Source: JAFALX01 sp036378495 | GTDB taxonomy: Bacteria; Chloroflexota; Dormibacteria; Aeolococcales; Aeolococcaceae | Length of the DNA stretch: 40,073 bases | Assembly: GCA_036378495.1 (NCBI GenBank) | Contig: DASUWI010000078.1 | Coordinates: 1-40,073 of the forward strand | Direction: 5' to 3' | Shown here: piece after piece, positions 17,587 to 24,916 of the stretch | How positions within the stretch are numbered: position 1 is the first letter of the stretch | Layout: every line of letters begins with the position of its first letter | Notes under the pieces: generated by a model | Database searches by the model: none | Told to the model about the DNA's origin: nothing | Seen by the model: only the letters and a program-made list of their open reading frames with translations | Program-made: the position numbers and the translations under genes

Positions 17587-18114
17587 TCAGCGGTCGCCCT
17601 GCAGGCGCCCCATCTCCTCGAGGTCGGCGTTCCGAGCTGCCTCGGTGGGCTCGACGGAGCGCTCGGAGCGGACGGCGGCGGCACGCGCCCGCGAGCGGCG
17701 CGCGAGCGCGGTCCAGCGGTCGGCGATGCGCAGGCAGTGCGCGGCCAGATCCTCCTCGGCGCGGGCCGTCTCCTCCCAGTCGGGCAGGCCCTCGCGGTCG
17801 GGGCTGAGGAGCACCGTCCGGCCGGTGCGCGGGCTGTGCTCGCGGACGAGCAGGCGCTTGCGCTCCAGCGACAGGATGGCGCGGCTCACGGCCGCCTCGG
17901 CGCGCGCGCGCTCCTGCTGCTCACGCCGGGTGGAGGGGCGGCCGAGCCGGCCCCGGGCCCGCAGGCGGGGAAACGCGTTATCCCGGGCCTCATCGCGCTG
18001 GATCACGCCGCCTGACCGCTCCAGCGCATCGAGGATCGCGGCCTCGACGCGGCCAAGCCGGGGATGGCCGGCGTGCGACGGTTGTGGAAGCGGCAACGTG
18101 GTGGTCGTGATCAA
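17587..18114 (-). CDS. Hypothetical protein with winged-helix-like N-terminal region
   Basis: The protein has about 175 residues; the family is not recognised. The N-terminal half (RVEAAILDALERSGGVIQRD, then AAVSRAILSLERKRLLVRE and GRTVLLSPDREGL) has the helix-helix-wing pattern of a winged-helix DNA-binding domain. The C-terminal half is a charged helix (EEDLAAHCLRIADRWTALARRSRARAAAV). The only starts are TTG (18114 or 18096), without a clear SD. A strong promoter and palindrome lie about 50 bp upstream and are shared with the divergent PRC-barrel gene, so an autoregulator is the natural reading, but this is inference. It heads a leftward run into the B12-binding, L25 and MscS genes. Confidence 0.65.
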   Translation of the reverse strand: MITTTTLPLPQPSHAGHPRLGRVEAAILDALERSGGVIQRDEARDNAFPRLRARGRLGRPSTRREQQERARAEAAVSRAILSLERKRLLVREHSPRTGRTVLLSPDREGLPDWEETARAEEDLAAHCLRIADRWTALARRSRARAAAVRSERSVEPTEAARNADLEEMGRLQGDR

Positions 18115-18170
18115 GTTTTTCTTGCCGACGTGCGCGGAGGCCGGCGGGCATCGCGGAGCGCTTGCTCAAA

Positions 18171-18199
18171 ACTATATGCGTCGTGCATATAGCGGTCAA
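18171..18199 (-). promoter_or_regulatory. Sigma70-type promoter of the winged-helix-like gene
   Basis: Reading leftward, TTGACC (18199-18194) and TATAGT (18176-18171) are separated by exactly 17 nt. This is the best promoter match in the window. The predicted transcript starts near 18164, about 50 nt before the TTG start at 18114. The spacer and -10 element coincide with the 21-bp palindrome at 18172-18192. Confidence 0.65.
18172..18192. promoter_or_regulatory. Palindromic operator CTATATGC-N5-GCATATAG
   Basis: Perfect 8-bp arms with a 5-nt spacer lie between two divergent genes. The site covers the spacer and -10 of the leftward promoter. On the other strand it covers a possible -10 (CATATA, 18186-18191) that pairs with TTGCTC at 18162-18167 (18-nt spacing). 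A protein bound here would block both promoters. The encoded winged-helix-like protein is the obvious candidate ligand, unproven. Confidence 0.65.
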
Positions 18200-18232
18200 A
18201 CCAGTTGCCCGCCCGCGCTATCCTGGCGCGCG

Positions 18233-18577
18233 ATGGCTGATCAGACGGAGGAAGAGGTCTCCTGGCGGGAGATCGCGCTGCACGCGCCGGTCATCGCCAG
18301 CGACGGCACCCAGGTCGGCGAGGTCGTCGACGTCGCGGCGCTCGATCAGGAGGACATCTTCCACGGGGTCGTGTTCAAGTCCAGCCGGGTCGCGCATCGC
18401 CATCAGCTGGTGCCCGCCGCGGACATCGCACGCACCACCACCCGCGCCGTGTACCTGTCGACAGACAGCGCGGCCGCCGGCGACTACGGAGAGTTCGAGC
18501 CGCTCCACATCGAGCGCGTGGGCCTGCGCGGCATCTTCGGCTGGAAGCACTACCACTGGAAGAAGTCGTCGGAGTAG
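18233..18577 (+). CDS. PRC-barrel domain protein
   Basis: The 114-residue protein opens with an acidic stretch and then ALHAPVIASDGTQVGEVVDVAALDQEDIFHGVVF, a PRC-barrel fold also found in RimM and photosynthetic reaction centre H subunits. It continues with HRHQLVPAADI and VYLSTDSAAAGDYGEFEP and ends WKHYHWKKSSE, rich in Trp, His and Lys. Free-standing PRC-barrel proteins are common in high-GC bacteria and are often linked to stress or RNA-related processes, but no function is assigned. The ATG at 18233 follows the shared operator by 40 bp. It converges on the LysR gene with a 13-bp gap. Confidence 0.82.
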   Translation: MADQTEEEVSWREIALHAPVIASDGTQVGEVVDVAALDQEDIFHGVVFKSSRVAHRHQLVPAADIARTTTRAVYLSTDSAAAGDYGEFEPLHIERVGLRGIFGWKHYHWKKSSE

Positions 18578-18590
18578 CGGCGCCCGGCTC

Positions 18591-19478
18591 CTAGCGCACG
18601 CGCTTGCGCGTCTCCGCCGAGGCCACCAGGCTGCGCCACAACGCCTCGGCCGCAGGCGTCTGCAACCCGCGGCGGCGCGCCGCGGTGAAAGCCTGCCGCA
18701 CCGGGCGTCCCGGGTGCGTGAGCACGGTCAGCCGCCCGTCATCGATCTCCCGCTGCACGCCGGCGCGGGGCATGGCCGCGAACCCGATGCCGGCGAGCAG
18801 CGCGGCGTGCAGGGCGCCCTCCTCGAGCTCGATCGACGGGGCCCCCAGGGCGTGGCCCACCAGGCGCGCCGCCAGCGACTCCGTGGCGCTCCCCGCCTCG
18901 TGAGCAAGATAGCGGTGCTTCTGCAGCTCCGCGGACACCCGCCGGCCGGCGGCGAGGGGATGGTGAGAAGCCACCACCAGCACCATCTCGGTCGTCTGCA
19001 GCACGCAGGCCTCGATGCCCGGATCGCGCACCCGCGAGCCGAGGATGATGGCGTCCGCGCTGCCATCGTGGAGCATCGACATCAGGTCCCGCACCTCGGC
19101 CAGCTGAATGCGGAGGTCGATCTGCGGGTAGTCGCGCACGAACGGCGACAGCCACTCCGAGAGGAGCAGCGCCCCGGTGACGCGCCCGGCGGCGACCCTG
19201 ACCTCGCCGGTCTCGAACGCCGAGTACCCGCTGGTCAGCTGCTCCACCTGCGCCGCCTCGGCCAGCGTGCGCAGCGCGAGTTGCCGCACCGCGCGCCCCA
19301 CGTCGGTGAGACGGACATTGCGACCGACCCGGTGCAGGAGCGGAAGCCCGAGGGTCGCCTCGAGCCGGCGGATCGAGGCGCTGACCGAGCCCTGCGACAG
19401 GCGCAGGGCGTCCGCGGCGGCGCCCACGTGCTCCGCGTCCGCCACAGCGATGAAGGTGTGCAGCTGGTCCAGCGTCAC
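18591..19478 (-). CDS. LysR-family transcriptional regulator
   Basis: From the GTG at 19478 the protein has about 295 residues, the usual LysR length: VTLDQLHTFIAVADAEHVGAAADALRLSQGSVSASIRRLE is the winged helix-turn-helix (about 1-60), and the rest is a periplasmic-binding-like effector domain beginning GEVRVAAGRVTGALLLSEWL. An in-frame TTG at 19541 would add 21 Arg/Gly-rich residues, but it overlaps the palindrome at 19531-19547 and has no SD, so the shorter form is preferred. It is divergent from a TauE/SafE exporter and beside sulfur-assimilation genes. Regulation of the exporter, perhaps in response to a sulfur compound, is inferred. Confidence 0.9.
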   Translation of the reverse strand: MTLDQLHTFIAVADAEHVGAAADALRLSQGSVSASIRRLEATLGLPLLHRVGRNVRLTDVGRAVRQLALRTLAEAAQVEQLTSGYSAFETGEVRVAAGRVTGALLLSEWLSPFVRDYPQIDLRIQLAEVRDLMSMLHDGSADAIILGSRVRDPGIEACVLQTTEMVLVVASHHPLAAGRRVSAELQKHRYLAHEAGSATESLAARLVGHALGAPSIELEEGALHAALLAGIGFAAMPRAGVQREIDDGRLTVLTHPGRPVRQAFTAARRRGLQTPAAEALWRSLVASAETRKRVR

Positions 19479-19530
19479 CCGCGGGCGCTTGGAAGCGGCG
19501 GGCGTCTGCCCTCCGCGGCTGCGCGCTCGA

Positions 19531-19547
19531 TCGTATGTCAAATACGA
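19531..19547. promoter_or_regulatory. Inverted repeat TCGTAT-N5-ATACGA in the LysR/TauE intergenic region
   Basis: Perfect 6-bp arms lie 26 bp from the centre of a second site at 19557-19569. LysR tetramers normally bind two such half-sites, so this may be the second contact of the same regulator or its autoregulatory site. Confidence 0.5.
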
Positions 19548-19556
19548 ACGAAATGA

Positions 19557-19569
19557 TAGATCGAATCTA
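19557..19569. promoter_or_regulatory. T-N11-A LysR box TAGAT-CGA-ATCTA
   Basis: A 13-bp palindrome with 5-bp arms and the T-N11-A form that defines LysR recognition sites. It ends 1 bp before the possible -35 of the exporter gene, the usual place for activation. Confidence 0.65.
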
Positions 19570-19570
19570 C

Positions 19571-19600
19571 TTGATGTGCGGCAGCGGGGTCACCCACAAT
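19571..19600 (+). promoter_or_regulatory. Possible promoter of the TauE/SafE gene
   Basis: TTGATG at 19571-19576 and CACAAT at 19595-19600 are 18 nt apart. The imperfect -35 next to a LysR box is typical of an activated promoter. The transcript would begin near 19607, about 50 nt before the GTG start. Confidence 0.45.
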
Positions 19601-19658
19601 GCCGCTATCCCATCCGGGACAGGTCGGGCAGGACACGGAACTGAGAGGGCAAACGGCG

Positions 19659-20549
19659 GTGCATTTCGACATTCTGGTCGCGGTCGCAGGTCTGATCGTC
19701 GGACTTGCCGTCGGTCTGACGGGCATGGGGGGCGGCGCGCTGATGACGCCCGTCCTGGTCCTGCTGTTCGGGGTGCAGCCGCTGGCCGCGGTGTCCAGCG
19801 ACCTGGTGGCCTCGCTGATCATGAAGCCGGCCGGCGTGCTCGTGCACCTGCGCCGCCGCACCATGAACTGGCGGCTCGTGGGCTGGCTCGCCGCCGGATC
19901 GGTGCCCACCGCTTTCCTCGGCGTCGTCGTGCTGCGCGCTCTGGGGCACGGTTCCAGGGTCCAGACCATCGTGCAGCTGGCGCTCGGCGCGGTGCTCCTC
20001 CTCGGCGTCGTCGCGATGTTGGTGCGCGCCGCCATCGATCAACGGCGGCCCGGGAGCGCCTCGAGCGCGCGAGTTCGCCCCCTGCCCACGCTCGTGATCG
20101 GGGCGGCGGTCGGTTTCGTGCTCGGAATGACCTCCACCGGCTCCGGCACGCTGGTGATCGTCAGCCTGATGCTGCTCTATCCAAGCCTTCGCGGATCGCA
20201 GCTTGTCGGCACCGACCTCACGCAGGCCCTGCCCATGGTCGGGTCCGCGGCGCTGGCGCACATCTTCTTTGGTGACTTCAAGCTCGGGCTGACGCTCTCG
20301 ATCGTCGCGGGCAGCATCCCCGGTGTCGTGATCGGCGCGCTGATCTCCTCACGCGCGAGCACCCGCTTCCTGCGCCCCGCGCTGGCCATTGTCATGCTCG
20401 CCTCAGGCCTCAAGCTGCTCAATATGCCCACGCTGGCACTGGGCATCGCGCTGGCATCAGCCACGCTCGTCGTCCTGATCGTCGCCGCGGGACGTGCTGC
20501 CAGCCACCGCATCCGCCCGGGCGTGACCGCCTCGATCGAGGCGTCGTAG
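19659..20549 (+). CDS. TauE/SafE family sulfite/sulfonate exporter
   Basis: The 296-residue membrane protein has eight or so hydrophobic helices in two similar halves. Family motifs are GLTGMGGGALMTPVLVLLFGVQPLAAVSSDLVA in the first half and GMTSTGSGTLVIVSLMLLYP with LVGTDLTQALP in the second. The family exports sulfite, sulfoacetate or related anions, which suits a position next to sulfite reductase, where excess sulfite would be toxic. The GTG start at 19659 has GAGAGGG 9 nt upstream; an ATG-like extension to 19599 has no SD. The stop codon abuts the stop of the convergent cysG with no gap. Confidence 0.9.
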   Translation: MHFDILVAVAGLIVGLAVGLTGMGGGALMTPVLVLLFGVQPLAAVSSDLVASLIMKPAGVLVHLRRRTMNWRLVGWLAAGSVPTAFLGVVVLRALGHGSRVQTIVQLALGAVLLLGVVAMLVRAAIDQRRPGSASSARVRPLPTLVIGAAVGFVLGMTSTGSGTLVIVSLMLLYPSLRGSQLVGTDLTQALPMVGSAALAHIFFGDFKLGLTLSIVAGSIPGVVIGALISSRASTRFLRPALAIVMLASGLKLLNMPTLALGIALASATLVVLIVAAGRAASHRIRPGVTASIEAS

Positions 20550-21896
20550 TCAGCCGGTCTGCTGATACGCGGCCGTCTGCAGTGTGCGCTGCAGCAGGTC
20601 GGTCACCTCTCCCACAACGAGCGTGCGCGGACCTGCCGAGTCGAGCGGCGCGGCCAGCGCCGGGATGCTCGCCAGGGGTCCGCGAAGCACGTGCTCACCG
20701 GCGCGGTACGCGGAGCAGATAAGTGCGGCTGGCCGCTCGGCGCCCAGTGCGGCCACGAGCGATTCGACGATGGCCTCGAGCCGGTGCGGCATCAACACCA
20801 CCAGCGTCTCCACCGCGGCGGCGACGTGCTCGAGATAGCCGGGCGCGGATGCTGCGCGCTCCCCGGTCACAATCGCGATCGACGCGGCGACGCCGCGATG
20901 CGTCAGCGGGATGCCGGCGGCCGCGGGCGCAGCCAGCGCGGAGCTGACACCGGGAATGACACGCACCGGAATACCGGCGCGCACCAGCGCCTCCACCTCC
21001 TCGCCGCCGCGCCCGAAGAGGAACGGATCACCGCCCTTGAGCCGCACCACGAGCTGATCGACACGCGCAGCCTCGATGAGCATCTGGTTGATGTGCTCCT
21101 GCGAGACCGACTCTCTGCCCGCGCGCTTGCCCACGTCCACGATGCGGGCACCGCGTGGGCAGAGCCGGAGCACGCCGGCGTCGACGAGCGCGTCGTGGAG
21201 GACGACGTCACTGTGCTGCAGCGCCTCGGCGCCGGCTATCGTCAGCAGCCCGGCGTCACCCGGGCCGGCGCCGACGAGCACGACTTCTCCGGTGTGTCGC
21301 TCCGGTGCGCCGTCGTACGAAGCGCTCTCGATCGACACCGCCAGCGCGGCCGCCTCGCGGGCGCGGCCCTCGCTGAGCAGCGCGCGCACCGGGGAGCGCA
21401 GCAGACGGCGATACACGGCGCGCTGCTGCTCGGCCGCCACTCCGCGTCTTCGCAGGCGGCGCCGCACCGTTCCCACGATCCGGGTGAAGCTTCCCCATTC
21501 CTCGCCGAACTCCCCTTCCAGCCGGGCCCGCAGCGTCGATGCAATGAACGGGCTCTCCCCGGAGGTGGAGACCGCGATGGCGACCGGGCCGCGCCGCACC
21601 ACCGCCGGCGCAATCCAGTCGCTCTTCGCCGCCACGTCGACCACGTTGAGCAGCACCCGGTGCGCCTCAGCCTCGAGCCGGGCGTCGGTCTGTGCCGCGG
21701 GATCGCCGCTGGCGTCGATGGCGAGGAAGCTGTTTCGCAGGTCACCGGGCTGGAATGCCCGGCGATGGTGCGTCACCAGAGCCCCTGCGGCGCGCAGGGC
21801 GGCGGCCTTCTCGTCCGCGATATCGCCGTCGCCGAGCACGACGCATCCCCGTCCGCGCACGTCGAGAAACACGGGGAAGTACGTCGAGTGGGTCAC
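20550..21896 (-). CDS. cysG: Siroheme synthase: precorrin-2 dehydrogenase/ferrochelatase plus uroporphyrinogen III methyltransferase
   Basis: The 448-residue protein makes siroheme, the prosthetic group of sulfite reductase. The N-terminal third is the Met8/SirC domain: FLDVRGRGCVVLGDGDIADEKAAAL (NAD-binding glycines), NVVDVAAKSDWIAPAVV, and VAIAVSTSGESPFIA. The C-terminal part (from GEVVLVGAGPGDAGLLTIAG) is SAM-dependent uroporphyrinogen methyltransferase, with VVLHDALV, VVRLKGGDPFLFGRGGEE and VIPGVSSALAAPAAAGIPLTHRG. The GTG start at 21896 overlaps the cysH stop as GTGA. Longer in-frame readings run through the cysH gene and are not credible. The gene order sir-cysH-cysG couples enzyme and cofactor synthesis. 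The third CysG activity (iron insertion) is inferred from the fused architecture. Confidence 0.94.
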   Translation of the reverse strand: MTHSTYFPVFLDVRGRGCVVLGDGDIADEKAAALRAAGALVTHHRRAFQPGDLRNSFLAIDASGDPAAQTDARLEAEAHRVLLNVVDVAAKSDWIAPAVVRRGPVAIAVSTSGESPFIASTLRARLEGEFGEEWGSFTRIVGTVRRRLRRRGVAAEQQRAVYRRLLRSPVRALLSEGRAREAAALAVSIESASYDGAPERHTGEVVLVGAGPGDAGLLTIAGAEALQHSDVVLHDALVDAGVLRLCPRGARIVDVGKRAGRESVSQEHINQMLIEAARVDQLVVRLKGGDPFLFGRGGEEVEALVRAGIPVRVIPGVSSALAAPAAAGIPLTHRGVAASIAIVTGERAASAPGYLEHVAAAVETLVVLMPHRLEAIVESLVAALGAERPAALICSAYRAGEHVLRGPLASIPALAAPLDSAGPRTLVVGEVTDLLQRTLQTAAYQQTG

Positions 21897-22642
21897 ACGG
21901 GCTCCCGCACCACCGTGAGCGGATGCAGACCGCATTCCTTCGTCTGATCCTGCTCCCACCACCAGCGCCCGGCGCGCTCGTCCTCTCCAGGCGTCGTCGC
22001 GCGGGTGCACGGCGCACAGCCGATGGACGTGTAGCCCCGCGCGTACAGCGGATGCTGCGGCACGCCGTGCTGCTCGAGATACTGGAACACGTCCGCCCGC
22101 GACCATCCGGCCAGCGGCGCCACCTTGAAGATGCCGTCGTGCTCACGGTCGATGGCCACTGCGGGCGTGCCGCCACGCGTGTGCGCCTGGTCGCGGCGGA
22201 CTCCGGTGATCCACGCGTCGTATCCCTCGAGCGCTCGCCGGAGCGGACGCACCTTGCGCACGTCACAGCAGCGCAGCCGCAGATCGACGGATTGGCGGAA
22301 GAGGTTGGTACCGTGCTCCGCCGTCAGCGCCTCGAGCTCGTCAGGGTCGGGGCTGACCACTCGCAGGCGGATGGGATACCGCCGGCCGAGGCGCTCCATG
22401 ATGGTGTGCGTCTCTTCCGGCAGCCTTCCGGTGTCCAGCGTGACCACCTCGAGCTCATCGACGATGCGCGATGCCATGTCGATGAGGACGCCCGACTCCG
22501 CCTGGAAGCTGGCGACGAGCGCCACGCGCTCGAAGCGCTCGTACGTCCACTCGATGATCTCCTCAGCGCCCGCCAGCTCCAACGCCGGCAGCTCGCCGAT
22601 GACGTCGTCCGTGTCCGGCCAGACGTCGGCGACCGAGGTCAT
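21893..22642 (-). CDS. cysH: Assimilatory adenylylsulfate (APS) reductase
   Basis: The 249-residue protein reduces adenylylsulfate to sulfite using thioredoxin. The PAPS-reductase fold shows VALVASFQAESGVLIDM (P-loop-like), LDTGRLPEETH and WITGVRRDQAHTR. The cysteine pairs RCCDVRK and GCAPCTR are those that bind a [4Fe-4S] cluster in the APS-using enzymes and are missing in true PAPS reductases, so APS is the predicted substrate. The C-terminal ECGLH carries the catalytic Cys. The ATG at 22642 overlaps the sulfite reductase stop as ATGA. ATP sulfurylase, which would supply APS, is not in the window. Confidence 0.95.
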   Translation of the reverse strand: MTSVADVWPDTDDVIGELPALELAGAEEIIEWTYERFERVALVASFQAESGVLIDMASRIVDELEVVTLDTGRLPEETHTIMERLGRRYPIRLRVVSPDPDELEALTAEHGTNLFRQSVDLRLRCCDVRKVRPLRRALEGYDAWITGVRRDQAHTRGGTPAVAIDREHDGIFKVAPLAGWSRADVFQYLEQHGVPQHPLYARGYTSIGCAPCTRATTPGEDERAGRWWWEQDQTKECGLHPLTVVREPV

Positions 22643-24360
22643 GCGATTCCCTCGGTGACGATGTACTCGTCGGTGAGGCAGGCGACCCCGCGACGCTCGC
22701 ACCAGTCACCGAACCCCTCGCCGGGGCGGCGGCTGCGAGCGTATTCCTCGAGCGGCCCGCGCAGCAGCGCGGGAATCTGCGCCAGCGGGATGTTGTGCGC
22801 GTACAGCTGGTTGAGCCGTGTGCCCTCGAAGTCGCCGCCGAGGTACACGTCGTACTTGCCGAGCGTCGTCCCCACGAAGCCGACGTCGCCGAGGTAGGGA
22901 CGCGCGCAGCCGTTGGGGCAGCCGGTCATGCGAAAGCTGATCGGCTGCTGGCTCAACCCCGCCGACTCCTGCACCACCGCGAGCTCGCGCACCAACGACG
23001 GCATGGCGCGTTCCGACTCGGCAACGGCGAGCCCGCAGGTGGGCCATGCCGGGCAGGCCATCGCGTGCTGCAGCGTGACCGGCACGTCCTCCGAGCACGT
23101 CACCCCGTGTCGCTCGAACGTCTCGAAGAGCACGTCGTGATCCGACGTGCGCAGTCCCGCGAGGATGACGTTCTGTTGCGGCGTCAGGAAGACCTGCGGT
23201 GAGAGCGTGGTGACCAGCTCGCGCAGCGCGCTGCGCAAACGGTGCTCCTCGGTGTCGGCGATGCGGCCGTTCTCCACGTACAGGCCGTAGAAGCAGCGAC
23301 CCTCTGGCTGCTCGTGCCAGCCGAGGTGGTCGGCGGCGGAGGACCATCGCAGCGTGCGTGCCGGCTGCAGTGCGCGGCCAAGGCGCGCCTCGACCTCACC
23401 GCGGAACCAGTCGATGCCACGGTCCGCGATCGTGTACTTCAGCCGCGCATGGCGCCGGTCGGAGCGGTTGCCGTAGTCGCGCTGCACGGCGACGCACGCG
23501 CGCGCCATCGGCACCACGTCGTCAGGCTCGGCGAACCCGAGCTGCATCGCCACCGCCGGCCACGTGTTCGGCTTGTTGGCGGTACGGCCGAGCCCGCCGC
23601 CGACCAGCACGTCGAAGCCGGCGAGGTCGCCGGCGTCGCTGCGCCGCGCGACGAGCCCGAGGTCGTTGGCGTACACGTCAACGCAGTTGTCGCCTTCGAT
23701 CGCCAGCGCAGTCTTGAATTTGCGCGGCAGGTAGCGGTCGCCGTAGAGCTCATCACGCGGTTCGGGCTCGGACGATGCCGCCAGCTCACCGTCGAGCCAG
23801 ATCTCGACGTACGCGTTCGTGGTTGGCGTCAGGGCCGTCACGAGGCCGGGAAGGATGGCGCGAACCTCGTCGCGCAGCGGGTCGCTGAGCGGCGCGGGGC
23901 AGCACATGATGTTGCGCTCCTGGTCGCCGCATCCGCCCAGCGTGGTGAGCAGGCCCTCGTTGATGCGCCGGATCGCGCTCTTCAGGTCGTGCTTGAGCAC
24001 GCCGTGCAGCTGGAAGTCCTGCCGCGTGGTGACGCGCATCGTGCCGTTTCCCAGATCGCCCGCGATGGCGTCGTGCGCCAGGTACGCAACCGGCGACACG
24101 ATGCCACCTGGGATGCGAGTGCGGATCATCATCATGTGGTGCTTGTCGAGGCCGAGCTTGCGCGCCTCCTTGCGGCGATCGCGGTCGTCCTGCTGATACA
24201 CACCGTGGAACTTGAGGACCTGCACAGTCTCGTCGCTGAAGAGCGGCGCGTCACCGGCCAGCTCGGCGGCGATCGATCCGCGCAACGCATTGCTCGCACC
24301 CTTGACCTGTTCGACACGCGACATGTCGTCATCGTTGCTGCAACCGCAGGCGTTGCACAT
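22639..24360 (-). CDS. Assimilatory sulfite reductase, siroheme/[4Fe-4S] hemoprotein
   Basis: The 573-residue protein reduces sulfite to sulfide with six electrons. It has the two-fold nitrite/sulfite reductase architecture: LKFHGVYQQDDRDRRKEAR and MIRTRIPGGIVSPVAYL near the start, RVTTRQDFQLHGVLK, and GDQERNIMCCPAPLSDP. The cluster motif is ACPAWPTCGLA followed 30-40 residues later by TGCPNGCARPYLGD (CX5C...CX3C). The most upstream ATG (24360) gives an unusual Cys-rich N terminus, MCNACGCSNDDD; an internal ATG at residue 13 (MSRVEQVKGASNALRG) gives the usual family start. Neither has an SD. It may be called sir, cysI or nirA-like; an electron-donor subunit is not adjacent. It is the first gene of the sir-cysH-cysG operon. 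Confidence 0.93.
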   Translation of the reverse strand: MCNACGCSNDDDMSRVEQVKGASNALRGSIAAELAGDAPLFSDETVQVLKFHGVYQQDDRDRRKEARKLGLDKHHMMMIRTRIPGGIVSPVAYLAHDAIAGDLGNGTMRVTTRQDFQLHGVLKHDLKSAIRRINEGLLTTLGGCGDQERNIMCCPAPLSDPLRDEVRAILPGLVTALTPTTNAYVEIWLDGELAASSEPEPRDELYGDRYLPRKFKTALAIEGDNCVDVYANDLGLVARRSDAGDLAGFDVLVGGGLGRTANKPNTWPAVAMQLGFAEPDDVVPMARACVAVQRDYGNRSDRRHARLKYTIADRGIDWFRGEVEARLGRALQPARTLRWSSAADHLGWHEQPEGRCFYGLYVENGRIADTEEHRLRSALRELVTTLSPQVFLTPQQNVILAGLRTSDHDVLFETFERHGVTCSEDVPVTLQHAMACPAWPTCGLAVAESERAMPSLVRELAVVQESAGLSQQPISFRMTGCPNGCARPYLGDVGFVGTTLGKYDVYLGGDFEGTRLNQLYAHNIPLAQIPALLRGPLEEYARSRRPGEGFGDWCERRGVACLTDEYIVTEGIA

Positions 24361-24670
24361 GGCTACGCCGGTGTTACCGAAAAGGTTCGGTCGGGTGGAT
24401 GGTCAACCATGGATGGGTTGTCCTGTACTCCTGTGGTTCGATGGGTGCAAGCGCACCGGTTTCGCCGGGTGAATCACACCAGCGCGGACGCGTCCGCGGA
24501 GAAATCGAGCAGCGCACGCAGGCGCGCTCGGGGGCCCTTCAGGTTCGGTCGGCTACCGCATGAAGGGGGGACAGGCGCAACAACCCGCGAGATCGCCGCG
24601 GCATCCGCCCCAGTCGAGCCAGAGGCGGCGTGTCAGCAGGCCTCGTCGAGCGCCTTCCATCGTTCGAATG
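24361..24670 (-). promoter_or_regulatory. Structured 5' leader of the sulfite reductase operon
   Basis: About 300 nt separate the predicted promoter from the sir ATG, long for this compact genome. On the leftward transcript there is a 7-bp stem CCCTTCA/TGAAGGG (24567-24561 with 24541-24535), a perfect 16-bp palindrome centred at 24490, and a 6-bp stem ACCGAA/TTCGGT (24391-24386 with 24381-24376) ending 16 nt before the ATG. The 12-mer CCGACCGAACCT occurs twice (24552-24541 and 24394-24383), so TTCGGT could pair with either copy. A 15-codon reading frame (ATG at 24411 to TAG, near the sir ATG) lies in the leader. No known SAM or cobalamin riboswitch core was recognised. Confidence 0.45.
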
Positions 24671-24679
24671 ATGCTAGCA
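24671..24679 (-). promoter_or_regulatory. Extended -10 promoter of the sulfite reductase operon
   Basis: Leftward, TGC-TAGCAT (24679-24671) matches an extended -10 (TGn before the hexamer). No good -35 is present at 17 nt, which extended -10 promoters do not need. The transcript would start near 24664. Confidence 0.4.
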
Positions 24680-24684
24680 GAATC

Positions 24685-24701
24685 CCGACTGGCAAAGTCG
24701 G
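24685..24701. promoter_or_regulatory. Inverted repeat CCGACT-N5-AGTCGG beside the sir promoter
   Basis: Perfect 6-bp arms with a 5-nt spacer cover the -35 region of the predicted leftward promoter, as a repressor operator would. On the other strand it is followed by CTTTCG and could be a weak terminator, but no rightward gene ends here. Confidence 0.45.
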
Positions 24702-24916
24702 CTTTCGACGGCGGCTAGGTGTCAGGGCCCTTGTTGAGTGCCGCCAAAGTGCACGGAGCCAAGGCCTTCACGATCGCCGCCGCGTCGGTGAGCGGTGCGA
24801 ACGGATCCAAGCCGGCCGTTGCGAACGGAGCCGTGGGATGTACCGCGATCGGATCGGGCAGCTCAGTGGCGGGCACCTGATGGCTCGGTGCGCAGCCCGG
24901 CCATAATCTCCGGGCT

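Larger units (their letters stand above)
24361..24916. other. Intergenic region between sir and the PPOX-family gene
   Basis: 556 bp without a convincing gene. The left 310 bp form the sir leader; 24671-24701 hold the sir promoter and operator. From 24702 to 24901 I see no gene or strong signal except a weak leftward 72-codon reading frame lacking recognisable features; 24902-24907 may be a -10 element for the rightward PPOX gene. Confidence 0.6.

Noticed and set aside
24361..24670. SAM riboswitch in the sulfur operon leader
   Set aside because: No match to the conserved core of SAM-I or SAM-IV elements; only the generic structure reported above is supported.
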